Source of the DNA: Clostridia bacterium
GTDB lineage: Bacteria; Bacillota; Clostridia; Oscillospirales; CAG-272
Assembly: GCA_017467815.1 (NCBI GenBank)
Contig: JAFUKI010000012.1
Span: forward strand, 1 to 38,547
DNA: 38,547 nucleotides
Direction of reading: 5' to 3'
Shown one piece after another: positions 24,127 to 32,329 of this stretch (within the stretch, counting starts at the first letter, position 1; the number at the start of each line of letters is the position of its first letter). The position numbers and the translations under genes were made by a program. A model generated the notes under the pieces. The model was given only the letters and a program-made list of their open reading frames with translations, was not told the origin of the DNA and did not search any database.

Positions 24127-25916
24127 AGAGTGATTACAGAAACACAGTACTGACAGGCGGATTCTGGAAACACAAGGAAGACCTGAATCGGGATATCACA
24201 CTGAACGCTGTGTACGAGCAGTTCGACAAAACGGGACGTGTGGCGGCATTTCGGTGCGACTGGAAAGAAGGTATGCCCAACCAGCCCCATGTTTTCTGGG
24301 ATTCGGATGTGGCAAAATGGATGGAAGGAGCGTCCTATGCACTGTACCGACAGTATGACGCGGATCTGGAAAGCAAAATTGAAGCTCTGATCGACTGTAT
24401 CGAAAAGAATCAGGCGGAGGACGGATATTTCAATATATATTATCTGGTGGTGATGCCCGGAAAACGGTACACGAATAGAGATATGCATGAACTGTACTGC
24501 GCAGGTCATCTGATCGAAGCGGCGGTTGCCTATTACGAAGCCACCGGGCGCGACCGTTTCCTGCGGCTGATGGAGAAATATGCGGCTTATATCAAAGCGG
24601 TATTCATGGACAAAACTGCGGAACCCATGCCGAAGTTCCAGACTCCCGGTCATCAGGAGATCGAAATTGCCCTGTTCCGTCTGTACAGATGCACGGGGAA
24701 CAAGGATTGGTTTGATCTGGCGGAATTCTTCCTGAATCAGCGCGGCAATAACGCTCTGGACGAGGGGCATTCCCAGCAGATCCAGAGTCATCTGCCCGTC
24801 AGAAAGCAGAAAACCGCCGTTGGTCATTCTGTGCGTGCCGGGTATCAGTACGCGGCTATGACCACTCTGGCAAGAGAAACCGGTGAGAAGGAACTGGCGG
24901 ATACCTGCCGTACCTTGTTCGATGATATCACCAAATATAAAATGTACATAACCGGCGGGGTGGGTTCACGCAGCAGCGGAGAGGCCTATTCCATACCTTA
25001 TGATTTTTTGAACGATAAGGCATATGCGGAAACCTGTGCTGCTGTTTCTATGATCTTCTTTGCCCATGAAATGTTTCTGATGGACAGAGAAAGCCGGTTT
25101 GCCGATGTGATCGAGAGAGAATTATATAATGGAGTACTGTCTGGTCTGTCACTGTCGGGGGATGAATTCTTCTATGAAAATCCTCTGGAGATTCATCCGG
25201 ATAATTACAGGAAAACATGGGACAGATATCCCATATCCGAGAGAGTCAAAGTATTCAGCTGTTCCTGCTGCCCACCCAATCTGAATCGTGTTCTGGCATC
25301 CCTCAGCCGCTATTTTTACGCAAGCGAAGAGGGAAGCGTATGGGTGAACCAGTTCGGTGAAAGTGAATATGCCTGTGATGGGATGACTGTGGTACAAAAA
25401 ACAGAATATCCGTACGACGGACGGATCGCTCTGCAGACAAAGGGTACAAAAGAGGTGTATGTCCGTATTCCCGGATGGTGCCGCTCTTTTTCGGCAAGCC
25501 GTACCTATACCATGGTCAACGGTTACGCCTGTTTCGCGGGGGAAGGCGAGATCGTCATAGACCTTGTTATGGAACCTGTATTTCTGCAGTCCAACATTTT
25601 GGTATATAAGAATCTGGATACGGCGGCAGTACAGTACGGCCCTGTTGTGTACTGTGCAGAGGGGTTGGATAATAACGGAGACGTACATTCCCTGTATCTG
25701 AATGTCAGCGATCCGGATTGGGAGATTCTTCCTACAGAGGAATACGGATGCCACCGTCTGTCTGTCAACGGCTGGCGCAGGGAAAATGCAGAAGATGCAC
25801 CTTTCTACCCGCTTCAGGAACAGTTCTCCCACACCCGCATCCGTCTGATTCCATACCATGCTTTCGCCAACAGGGGTACGACGCCCATGCTGGTGTACCT
25901 GCATTATCGTCAGTAA
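24123..25916 (+). CDS. GH127 beta-L-arabinofuranosidase
   Basis: 597 residues without signal peptide. The (alpha/alpha)6 barrel spans about 1-420 and a beta-sandwich domain follows. The catalytic and zinc ligands known from Bifidobacterium HypBA1 (Glu322, Glu338, Cys340, Cys417, Cys418) are found with identical spacing: Glu287 (SGEAYS), Glu303 and Cys305 (AETCAA), Cys382 and Cys383 (CSCCPPN). Known: these enzymes remove beta-L-arabinofuranose using Cys as nucleophile; substrates include hydroxyproline-linked arabinans and, in other bacteria, rhamnogalacturonan II side chain B. Ribosome binding site CGGAGGAAG. It is divergent from an AraC gene and closes with a terminator; cytoplasmic action on imported sugars is inferred. 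Confidence 0.93.
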   Translation: MKSDYRNTVLTGGFWKHKEDLNRDITLNAVYEQFDKTGRVAAFRCDWKEGMPNQPHVFWDSDVAKWMEGASYALYRQYDADLESKIEALIDCIEKNQAEDGYFNIYYLVVMPGKRYTNRDMHELYCAGHLIEAAVAYYEATGRDRFLRLMEKYAAYIKAVFMDKTAEPMPKFQTPGHQEIEIALFRLYRCTGNKDWFDLAEFFLNQRGNNALDEGHSQQIQSHLPVRKQKTAVGHSVRAGYQYAAMTTLARETGEKELADTCRTLFDDITKYKMYITGGVGSRSSGEAYSIPYDFLNDKAYAETCAAVSMIFFAHEMFLMDRESRFADVIERELYNGVLSGLSLSGDEFFYENPLEIHPDNYRKTWDRYPISERVKVFSCSCCPPNLNRVLASLSRYFYASEEGSVWVNQFGESEYACDGMTVVQKTEYPYDGRIALQTKGTKEVYVRIPGWCRSFSASRTYTMVNGYACFAGEGEIVIDLVMEPVFLQSNILVYKNLDTAAVQYGPVVYCAEGLDNNGDVHSLYLNVSDPDWEILPTEEYGCHRLSVNGWRRENAEDAPFYPLQEQFSHTRIRLIPYHAFANRGTTPMLVYLHYRQ

Positions 25917-25934
25917 TGCCGAAACAAACAAAAA

Positions 25935-25970
25935 CCGGGAAACTCCTTTTACTGAGTTTCCCGGTGATTT
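25935..25970. terminator. Bidirectional terminator between GH127 and acyl-CoA ligase genes
   Basis: CCGGGAAACTC (25935-25945) pairs perfectly with GAGTTTCCCGG (25954-25964). T-rich tails are present on both strands (TGATTTTATTTTT and TTTTTGTTTG). Confidence 0.85.
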
Positions 25971-25983
25971 TATTTTTGAGTGA

Positions 25984-27741
25984 TTATACCAGATGTCTCT
26001 TGATCTTTCTGGAAGTGGTCTTTTCAAATTCGGTTTTGCGGAATTCGATCTTGTGGATCTGCTTGAAGGAAGGCAGCTGTTTGTTCAGGGCGGTGATCTG
26101 CTTCTGGATCTCCGTCTGTGCCGCTGCACTGTCCAGACCGGCTGCAGAAGCGGCTTCCGCATTGGGGAATACAACAGCAGTCAGAACGGTTACGCCATCT
26201 TCTTCTCTGCCGACAACTACGGATTCTGCGATGAGGGAGATGGGTTCCAGATATTCTTCGATTTCTTCCGGGAATACATTCTTGCCGTTGTCCAGTACGA
26301 TCACGGACTTCATTCTGCCGGTGATGTACAGATAGCCGTCCTTGTCCAGATGTCCTACGTCACCGGTACGGAACCAGCCGTCCTCGGTAAAGGCATCCGC
26401 ATTGGCTTCGGGATTGTTGTAGTAACCCAGCATGACATTGTCGCCCTTTACCTGAATTTCGCCGGACTGGAAACCGTCGTCGGTAAGGTTTGTGCCGTCG
26501 ATGCGGATCTCACAGCAGGGAACAGCCGGACCTACAGAACCGCATTTCCGCTTGTAATAAGGCGTAACGGCTACCAGGGGAGAACATTCGGTAATACCGA
26601 AACCTTCGTAAATGGCAATGCCGAAACGGTCGAATGTAGGGATCAGAGAGGGATCCAGTCTGGCACCGCCGCAGATGATCTTTACCAGTCTGCCGCCGAA
26701 AGCATCGCGTACATCCTTGAACAGCGTGTTGCTCAGATCAATACCCACTTTACCTGCCACACCAGCCAGCTTCAGACCCAGTTCCAGAACTTTGCCTTTA
26801 CCGGAACGATTTGCTTCGGAGAGGATCTTCTTGTACATGGTGTTGACAAACAGGGGAACCAGAACAAGCGCTGTGGGACGGTATTCCTTGAAATTCTTCA
26901 TAACATTCCGCAGGGAATCGTTGATGCAGAACTGCGCACCGAGGGTAAGTCCGGCAAAGAAGCAAGCCAGCTCATATGTATGATGGATCGGCAGTACGGA
27001 AACCAGTACGTCATTTTCCGTGAATTCGGTACATTCCGTAGCATTGGAGATAACGGAGAAAATATTCTTCTGGCAAAGCATTACACACTTGGAAGTACCG
27101 GTGGTGCCGGAGGTGAACAGCATTTCCGCCATTCTTTCGGTGTCCACAGGTTCAGTCAGCCAGGCGATATCTTCGTTTTCTTCATCGGTATCCATAAGAG
27201 CGAGACAGGCTTCGTAATGGACTTTACCGTTTTCCAGAATGGTATTGTAGGGGATCACGATGTCGCTCTGTTCCGCATCTGTGCCGAAGGGAATGGCAAA
27301 TTTTACGGTCGCGTGTTCCGCAGCAATATTGCCGAAAGTTTCACGGAACGTAGCAGAATGTACCAGAGCGCAGGCGTCTACGCTTTCCAAGAACTTGTGG
27401 ATCTCGGCAGGAGCCAGTTCCTTGTCCATGGGGATCGCCACATAGCCGGCAGCCAGAGTACCCATGTAAGCAGCCAGCCAGTTTACGGAAGTTTCACCGA
27501 TGATGGCAATACGAACATTTTCGCCGGGTACATTGCCGAACTGCTTCCGGAGACCGGCACCGAAATGCCAGCACATTTCAGAAAAATCGTAAAAAGAGAT
27601 CTCTTTGTTTTCGCCGTTTTCCTTCCAGAAAATAGCCGGTTTGTCACCCCATTCAGCCAGGATATGGAGATATTCTCTTGCGTCTGACGGTTTGGAGATG
27701 TTTCGGATAAGTTTCTTGTGATTCTTGGCAGTATATTTCAT
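25984..27741 (-). CDS. Long-chain acyl-CoA synthetase (AMP-binding)
   Basis: 585 residues of the ANL superfamily. Seen: the ATP-binding loop TSGTTGTSKCVML (usual form TSGTTGxPKGV; here Ser and Cys replace Pro and Gly but the Lys is kept), the YEGFGITECSP motif, GDVGHLDKDGYLYITGR with the hinge Asp, and the catalytic Lys near the C-terminus (EKTTSRKIKRHLV). Activates a fatty acid or other carboxylic acid to its CoA or acyl-ACP thioester via an acyl-AMP. It follows the MarR gene by 44 bases on the same strand with no terminator, so it is likely repressed by it. Exact substrate cannot be read. No membrane segment is obvious. Confidence 0.9.
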   Translation of the reverse strand: MKYTAKNHKKLIRNISKPSDAREYLHILAEWGDKPAIFWKENGENKEISFYDFSEMCWHFGAGLRKQFGNVPGENVRIAIIGETSVNWLAAYMGTLAAGYVAIPMDKELAPAEIHKFLESVDACALVHSATFRETFGNIAAEHATVKFAIPFGTDAEQSDIVIPYNTILENGKVHYEACLALMDTDEENEDIAWLTEPVDTERMAEMLFTSGTTGTSKCVMLCQKNIFSVISNATECTEFTENDVLVSVLPIHHTYELACFFAGLTLGAQFCINDSLRNVMKNFKEYRPTALVLVPLFVNTMYKKILSEANRSGKGKVLELGLKLAGVAGKVGIDLSNTLFKDVRDAFGGRLVKIICGGARLDPSLIPTFDRFGIAIYEGFGITECSPLVAVTPYYKRKCGSVGPAVPCCEIRIDGTNLTDDGFQSGEIQVKGDNVMLGYYNNPEANADAFTEDGWFRTGDVGHLDKDGYLYITGRMKSVIVLDNGKNVFPEEIEEYLEPISLIAESVVVGREEDGVTVLTAVVFPNAEAASAAGLDSAAAQTEIQKQITALNKQLPSFKQIHKIEFRKTEFEKTTSRKIKRHLV

Positions 27742-27785
27742 GATTGCGATAAACTCCTATATATAATGTAGTAATGTAGTTTTTA

Positions 27786-28232
27786 TTAAACGGGTACAGC
27801 TTCCAGGTGTTCTGCAATTTGGTTGAGGACGTGATAAAAAATGGTCAGATGGGTTTCGGGAATGTCGCCGATGATGTGTGCTACGGATTCATCAATGATT
27901 CTCTGGATTTCCTTTGTGATTTTTTGTCCGCTTTCGGTAAGGATCAGCTTGTTGTTGTATTTTGTGGCTTTTTTGGATTTGTATTCCACATATCCGGCAT
28001 TGCACAGATCGCCGGTCAGTCTGGAAATGAATGCTTTGTCCACGGAGCAATTCTGTGCCAGCTCCGTTGCGGTCATGCCGTCCGGTGTGCGTCCGAGACT
28101 GATCAGATACATCAGGTGCATACTTCGCAGACCGAATTTTTCCAGCTGTTCGTTTTTGTATTTCTGCAGGTTTTTCGCCACCTTATCAATGGCAAAGGAA
28201 AAACGTGCAAAACGCTCTTCGTTTGGCTGCAT
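27786..28232 (-). CDS. MarR-family transcription regulator
   Basis: 148 residues from the ATG at 28232, which follows CCAAAGGAG by 7 bases; longer in-frame starts lie in or before the promoter. The winged helix-turn-helix covers about 35-110: MTATELAQNCSVDKAFISRLTGDL for the recognition helices, then a Lys-rich wing KSKKATKYNNKLILTESG. Terminal helices form the dimer interface. Known: MarR dimers bind palindromes and release DNA on binding a small, often aromatic or acyl, ligand. Two matching palindromes sit in its own promoter, and the next gene is an acyl-CoA ligase, so autorepression with ligand-dependent release by a carboxylic acid or its CoA ester is likely (inference). Confidence 0.92.
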   Translation of the reverse strand: MQPNEERFARFSFAIDKVAKNLQKYKNEQLEKFGLRSMHLMYLISLGRTPDGMTATELAQNCSVDKAFISRLTGDLCNAGYVEYKSKKATKYNNKLILTESGQKITKEIQRIIDESVAHIIGDIPETHLTIFYHVLNQIAEHLEAVPV

Positions 28233-28253
28233 AGGGAACTCCTTTGGGTGAAA

Positions 28254-28301
28254 TTGACAAGTCAACTTTTTAAGTATAGCATACAAAAGTTGACTTGTCA
28301 A
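28254..28301 (-). promoter_or_regulatory. Promoter with twin MarR operators
   Basis: Minus-strand TTGACA (28296-28301) and TATACT (28273-28278), 17-base spacer. Two palindromes of form TTGAC-N2-GTCAA lie at 28254-28265 and 28290-28301, and together they make perfect 17-base inverted arms (28254-28270 and 28285-28301) around a 14-base centre. One palindrome covers the -35 box, the other lies just past the -10 box; centres are 36 bases apart. Confidence 0.88.
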
Positions 28302-28420
28302 TATCTGTGCATAAATATCCTGATAATTGTATAAGAAAAGTACGTTTTTTTCAAAAAATCGCAAAAAATATCCCCGGCAATCCGGACAATGGGATCGACG
28401 ATCTTTTATTATATGTTATA

Positions 28421-29422
28421 ATGGACATGGAGTGGATATTTTTGTGCGTATTCCGTGTTACCTCCAAACTGCCGGCATACAAAATCGAACTGTCCACACT
28501 TGCCAAGGATCAGGATTTTGACGCTTATGTAAGAAGGTCTTTGACCGTCATTCGTTCCAATACGGTGATTGAGGGTCTTACACATTACATTGAAGAAGGT
28601 GCGATCGGTGTTCCTCACTACGGCTTCCTGATCTTCGAAGACTGCGCCAATATAACGGTTAAAGATACCAACATCACAGCACGTGCGGATGGTTCCGGAA
28701 AATATGTTTCCAACTACGAAATGAACCTTACCCGCGTAGCCAATGGCACATTCATCAATCTGATCCAGATGAATGATTTCAATGAATACAGCACCATGGG
28801 CTCCAATTACTGCAAAAATCTTGTTTTTGACGGCTGCAGACTGAACCGGATCGATGCCCATGCGAGTGTAACCAATCTGACAGTACGAAACTGTGAGGTC
28901 GGATTCAGCCGTATCAATGTAGGCGGCTTCGGTACGCTGCTTGTGGAAAATACCACATCTCACGGCAATCACTTTATTACCTTCAGAGGCGACTACGGCG
29001 GATCCTGGGACGGTGACGTGATCATCCGGAACTGCACATGGATTCCCGAGGAAACAACCGAACCGCTGGAAATCATGGACGGCAGCAACCCGGAAACCTG
29101 GGATTTCGGCTACGAATGTTACTTCACCCGTACGCTGACCATCGACGGCCTGCATATTCACAACAGTGAAGAAAACCCCACGGTATACGTATTCACAAAC
29201 CCGGCGCCTTACTACAATGACAAGATTACATACAGAGTGTACAAGCATAGTATCAAGTACCCATACATCATGCCGGGGAAGGTGGAAGTCAGCGGTGTTA
29301 CATACGAATATACAGCCGCAGACGGTACAGAACAGCTGGCTATCAGTCCCAATATGTATATTTTTGAAATAGGAAAGACAGAATTCTATATTGACGGTGT
29401 ACAGCAGAAACTTAACAACTGA
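28421..29422 (+). CDS. Right-handed beta-helix protein, probably 5'-truncated
   Basis: From ATG 28421 there are 333 residues, and the frame is open back to 28295. From about residue 65 the text has the short-turn pattern of a parallel beta-helix: FLIFEDCANITVKDTNI, CKNLVFDGCRLNRI, VTNLTVRNCEVGF, GTLLVENTTS, DVIIRNCTW. Such folds occur in pectate lyases and other polysaccharide-active proteins. There is no signal peptide, only 12-15 residues of odd sequence before the helix-capping part, and no good ribosome binding site, which suggests a missing 5' end. A TATAAT sits directly in front of the ATG (28415-28420), too close to serve it. Catalytic residues cannot be named. Ends before a clear terminator. 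Confidence 0.5.
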   Translation: MDMEWIFLCVFRVTSKLPAYKIELSTLAKDQDFDAYVRRSLTVIRSNTVIEGLTHYIEEGAIGVPHYGFLIFEDCANITVKDTNITARADGSGKYVSNYEMNLTRVANGTFINLIQMNDFNEYSTMGSNYCKNLVFDGCRLNRIDAHASVTNLTVRNCEVGFSRINVGGFGTLLVENTTSHGNHFITFRGDYGGSWDGDVIIRNCTWIPEETTEPLEIMDGSNPETWDFGYECYFTRTLTIDGLHIHNSEENPTVYVFTNPAPYYNDKITYRVYKHSIKYPYIMPGKVEVSGVTYEYTAADGTEQLAISPNMYIFEIGKTEFYIDGVQQKLNN

Positions 29423-29483
29423 CCGAATGGGAAGCCAAACTCGGAAAATAAACCGGCAAAAGGGTACATAACCGAATAACAAA

Positions 29484-29522
29484 TGGGGAATAGCTTGTCC
29501 GATTGAGCTATTCCCCATAAAT
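29484..29522 (+). terminator. Terminator after the beta-helix gene
   Basis: GGGGAATAGCT pairs with AGCTATTCCCC (11 bp) around a 10-base loop, followed by ATAAATTTT. Confidence 0.75.
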
Positions 29523-29547
29523 TTTCCGAAAAATTTTCCGAAAAAAC

Positions 29548-29653
29548 TTGCAAATTCACTACAACTATGGTATACTATAGCAATATTAAAGCAAATCCCC
29601 CATCAGAACGCCAAGAAGTACTATGAGCAGACTGAGGTCTGCTTTTATATTTT
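29548..29653 (+). ncRNA. Short leader transcript with its own terminator upstream of mgtC
   Basis: A promoter, TTGCAA (29548-29553) and TATACT (29571-29576) with 17-base spacer, predicts a start near 29583. About 45 bases later comes a terminator: AGCAGAC (29626-29632), TGAG loop, GTCTGCT (29637-29643), then TTTATATTTT. The transcript would be about 70 bases. Read-through would reach the MgtC gene at 29736, which has no other promoter I can see, so this may be an attenuator. It does not match the M-box, yybP-ykoY or NiCo consensus as I know them. Confidence 0.5.
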
Positions 29654-29735
29654 ATACGGAATCATCTTTTTCAGCCGGCAGAGTATACTGTATAGTATCC
29701 GGCAGAAAATCGCAGCCCGGAGAAAGGAGCCGCCC

Positions 29736-30464
29736 ATGACTTTAGTCAGTTATATGAACAGCCAGTTTGATCTGATGCAGAATCTGGATTTTTTCATCAG
29801 AATGATTGTGGCCTGCCTGTGTGGTGCGTGTATCGGTTTTGAGCGTACCAAACGATTCAAGGAGGCAGGTATCCGTACGCATATTATCGTATGCTGTGCT
29901 TCTGCCCTGATGATGGTTGTGTCCAAGTACGGTTTTGCGGATCTGACGAGTATCGAAGGTCTGGATTTCAGCGGTACCAAGGGTGCGGATGCTTCCCGTG
30001 TGGCATCCCAGGTTGTCAGCGGCATCAGCTTTCTGGGTGCCGGATTGATTTACAAAAACGGAAGTACTGTAAGAGGTCTTACTACTGCCGCTGGTATCTG
30101 GGCAACTTCCGGTATCGGTCTTGCCATCGGTGCAGGTCTGTATCCCCTGGGTTTGTTTGTAACGGTTCTGATCGTTATTTTCCAGATCGTTATGCATAAA
30201 TTCACCTTCGGCGCGGATTCCTATGTAAACAACCAGCTGAAGATCAAAGCCAGGGACAGTGAGCAGTTCCGGAAAGAATTCCATGAACGGGTTGCTTTGT
30301 GGAACGCGCAGATTATTGACACAACCATTACCCGTCATGTGGAAGGATATGTTACATATGACGTAACCCTGCGTATGTCCCACGGTCTGACACTGGAAGA
30401 ACTGGACGACTTCATGGCGTGCAGTGACGAGATCATGGACATCAGCGGTATGCGTGTTGGCTAA
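29736..30464 (+). CDS. MgtC/SapB-family membrane protein
   Basis: 242 residues. Residues about 18-150 hold the MgtC domain of four to five membrane helices, with the conserved VACLCGACIGFERTKRFKEAGIRTHIIVCC region (Arg and Glu of the first cytoplasmic loop), VVSGISFLGAGLIYKNG and VRGLTTAAGIWATSGIGLAIGAG. A cytoplasmic ACT-like tail (160-242) follows, as in SapB-type members. Known: MgtC proteins affect membrane potential and Mg2+ homeostasis or phosphate uptake; many bacterial copies have no proven function. An AGAAAGGAG site precedes the start. Ends in a terminator. Confidence 0.9.
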   Translation: MTLVSYMNSQFDLMQNLDFFIRMIVACLCGACIGFERTKRFKEAGIRTHIIVCCASALMMVVSKYGFADLTSIEGLDFSGTKGADASRVASQVVSGISFLGAGLIYKNGSTVRGLTTAAGIWATSGIGLAIGAGLYPLGLFVTVLIVIFQIVMHKFTFGADSYVNNQLKIKARDSEQFRKEFHERVALWNAQIIDTTITRHVEGYVTYDVTLRMSHGLTLEELDDFMACSDEIMDISGMRVG

Positions 30465-30472
30465 GAATATGT

Positions 30473-30503
30473 GGGAGAACTTCGGAGAGAGGTTCTCCTT
30501 TTT
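30473..30503 (+). terminator. Terminator of the mgtC-like gene
   Basis: GGAGAAC pairs with GTTCTCC, loop TTCGGAGAGAG, followed by TTTTTTC. Nine bases past the stop. Confidence 0.8.
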
Positions 30504-30533
30504 TCTTGCTTGGCATGTTTTATGAAAAAGTTA

Positions 30534-30562
30534 TTGCAAAAACGAAAGGGATGGTATACAAT
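30534..30562 (+). promoter_or_regulatory. Promoter of the solute-binding lipoprotein gene
   Basis: TTGCAA (30534-30539) and TACAAT (30557-30562), 17-base spacer; start near 30569, which excludes the longer in-frame ORF starting at 30471. Confidence 0.65.
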
Positions 30563-30605
30563 AATGTCAGAGAACAGCAACAGCTTGGTTCGGCAGGAGG
30601 AACAT

Positions 30606-32108
30606 ATGAAAAAATTCTGTATATTTCTGCTCATTGCGGCAATGGTACTGCCCCTTTGTGCCTGTACTTTCGGTTCTGTACCTGCAGACGGCGGGGAACA
30701 GACCGTGACGGAAAGTGAAGCGGTTCCGGAAGAAACCCGGACTCCCCATCAGGTACCGGAAGATCTGGATTTCAATGGAGAGACTTTCCATGCGGCGTTC
30801 ATCGGGCATTATTCCGGTTCCACCAATGACGGTATGTATTTTGCCAACGAAGGATCCCCGGATAATATGGAAGCGGCTGTATATCGCCGTACCCAGAAGG
30901 TCAAAGAATACCTGAACGTGGAGATTACCTATACCGAAGAAGTGAAAAGCGAGGAATACCAGGCTCTGTTTCGGGCGGGGGATGACCTGTACCAGCTTCT
31001 GATGCTGTCCATACCCGATGAGAACCGGTATCAGGAAGATATGCTGTGGACAGCGTACATCATCAAGCCTTATGTGTCCCAGGGATACTTATACAATCTG
31101 GATACACTGCCGTATGTGGATTACACGGCGGATTGGTGGAATAAGGAACAGATGGATGTGCTGCGGCTGGGGAAGAATACCTATCTGGGCGTATCGGACT
31201 TTACCATTACCCATCCGGCAGCCATAATTTTCAATAAAGACATTGTGGAAGACAACAATCTGGAAAATCCCTACGATCTGGTTTACGCAGGGACATGGAC
31301 ACTGGATAAATTCATCGAAATGGCAGCCAGTGTGGTCAATGACGTGAACGGTGACGGGGAATATGGGGAAGATGATATTGCCGGTCTTCTGATTGGCGAT
31401 CAGACCCAGTATACCAGCTTTTTTCCCGGCTGCGGACAGTTTGTGACCCAAAAAGGCGAAGACGGCAGAATAGAGCTGGCATTGAATACGGAGAAAACGC
31501 TCTCCCTGTTTGACAAGCTCGTAAGAATCTACGAAACCAGGGGACTTGCCTGTTACACCGCTGTGGAAGATCAGCAGAAATATTATGAAAACGGAAAAGT
31601 TCTGTTCATGCCCGGCTTTGCTGCCTCCATGGAAGACATGACGAACACGGAGTTTGACGTGGGAATCGTGCCTTTCCCGAAATATGACGAGGAACAGAAA
31701 GAATATATGTCCCTTGCCTGGGGCGGAATGATGGGCGTATCGGGAATCATCCGGAATCCGGAAATGGTGGGCGCGGTACTGGAGCTGCTGGCGTGGGAAA
31801 GTGACAATCTGGTTGTACCTACCTATTACGACGTACTGCTGAAAACGAGATATGCCCATGATCAGGAAACCAGGGACATGATGGATATTCTGTTTGATTC
31901 CGTCGTGTATGAAGTGGTGGCGGCATATTTTTCCATGAGTCCCGGTCTGTGCGAAATGTTCTATACTCCCATCCAGCCGGCACGGTTCGGACAGATGAAT
32001 TTTGCCGCATTCTACAGAGCATACAAAACACCGGCGAAAAATCAGATCGAGGATTTCTATGAAGTATTGGATGCAACGGAAGGGGTAACGGATACTGCTG
32101 CGGAATAA
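30606..32108 (+). CDS. Solute-binding lipoprotein (ABC importer type)
   Basis: 500 residues from ATG 30606, preceded by GCAGGAGG. A lipoprotein signal is clear: MKKF, a hydrophobic core IFLLIAAMVLPL, and lipobox LCAC with Cys20 as the lipidated residue; a Ser/Glu/Thr-rich linker follows to about residue 45. The rest resembles family-1 extracellular sugar-binding proteins, including AAIIFNKDIVEDNNLENPYDL and a late MMGVSG segment. An EF-hand-like DVNGDGEYGEDD loop near 235-246 may bind calcium. The usual partner permease genes are missing on either side, so it may supply a shared importer. Its ligand is unknown; a glycan would fit the neighbourhood. Confidence 0.8.
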   Translation: MKKFCIFLLIAAMVLPLCACTFGSVPADGGEQTVTESEAVPEETRTPHQVPEDLDFNGETFHAAFIGHYSGSTNDGMYFANEGSPDNMEAAVYRRTQKVKEYLNVEITYTEEVKSEEYQALFRAGDDLYQLLMLSIPDENRYQEDMLWTAYIIKPYVSQGYLYNLDTLPYVDYTADWWNKEQMDVLRLGKNTYLGVSDFTITHPAAIIFNKDIVEDNNLENPYDLVYAGTWTLDKFIEMAASVVNDVNGDGEYGEDDIAGLLIGDQTQYTSFFPGCGQFVTQKGEDGRIELALNTEKTLSLFDKLVRIYETRGLACYTAVEDQQKYYENGKVLFMPGFAASMEDMTNTEFDVGIVPFPKYDEEQKEYMSLAWGGMMGVSGIIRNPEMVGAVLELLAWESDNLVVPTYYDVLLKTRYAHDQETRDMMDILFDSVVYEVVAAYFSMSPGLCEMFYTPIQPARFGQMNFAAFYRAYKTPAKNQIEDFYEVLDATEGVTDTAAE

Positions 32109-32193
32109 AAAGCATACGATCCGGCATATCCCGGAGCTGGTACTGTAATTTTTGATAAAATGTGAATATTTTGTAAATATGTAAATGTTCTAT

Positions 32194-32221
32194 TTGCAAA
32201 TTCGATAATTTATGCTATAAT
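32194..32221 (+). promoter_or_regulatory. Promoter of the decarboxylase beta-subunit operon
   Basis: TTGCAA (32194-32199) and TATAAT (32216-32221), 16-base spacer. A leader of about 100 bases follows, with a weak GCAC/GTGC hairpin near 32232-32264; no riboswitch class is recognised. Confidence 0.65.
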
Positions 32222-32329
32222 AATACGATTGCACTGACATACACTCTATAGATTATGTGGTGCGGTTTTATTATGGAAAAGGCTGTCACTTGACTGCCTG
32301 AATAAAGACTTTGAAAGGATGCATTACAC

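Noticed and set aside
25993..27687. A 564-codon plus-strand frame opposite the acyl-CoA ligase
   Set aside because: Antisense shadow with no homology pattern; the minus-strand gene has all ANL motifs.
29583..29735. M-box (Mg2+) riboswitch in front of mgtC
   Set aside because: The leader is only about 70 bases to the terminator and lacks the long conserved M-box helices.
32222..32329. Riboswitch in the leader of the decarboxylase operon
   Set aside because: Only a weak GCAC/GTGC hairpin is visible, with no conserved core of a known class.
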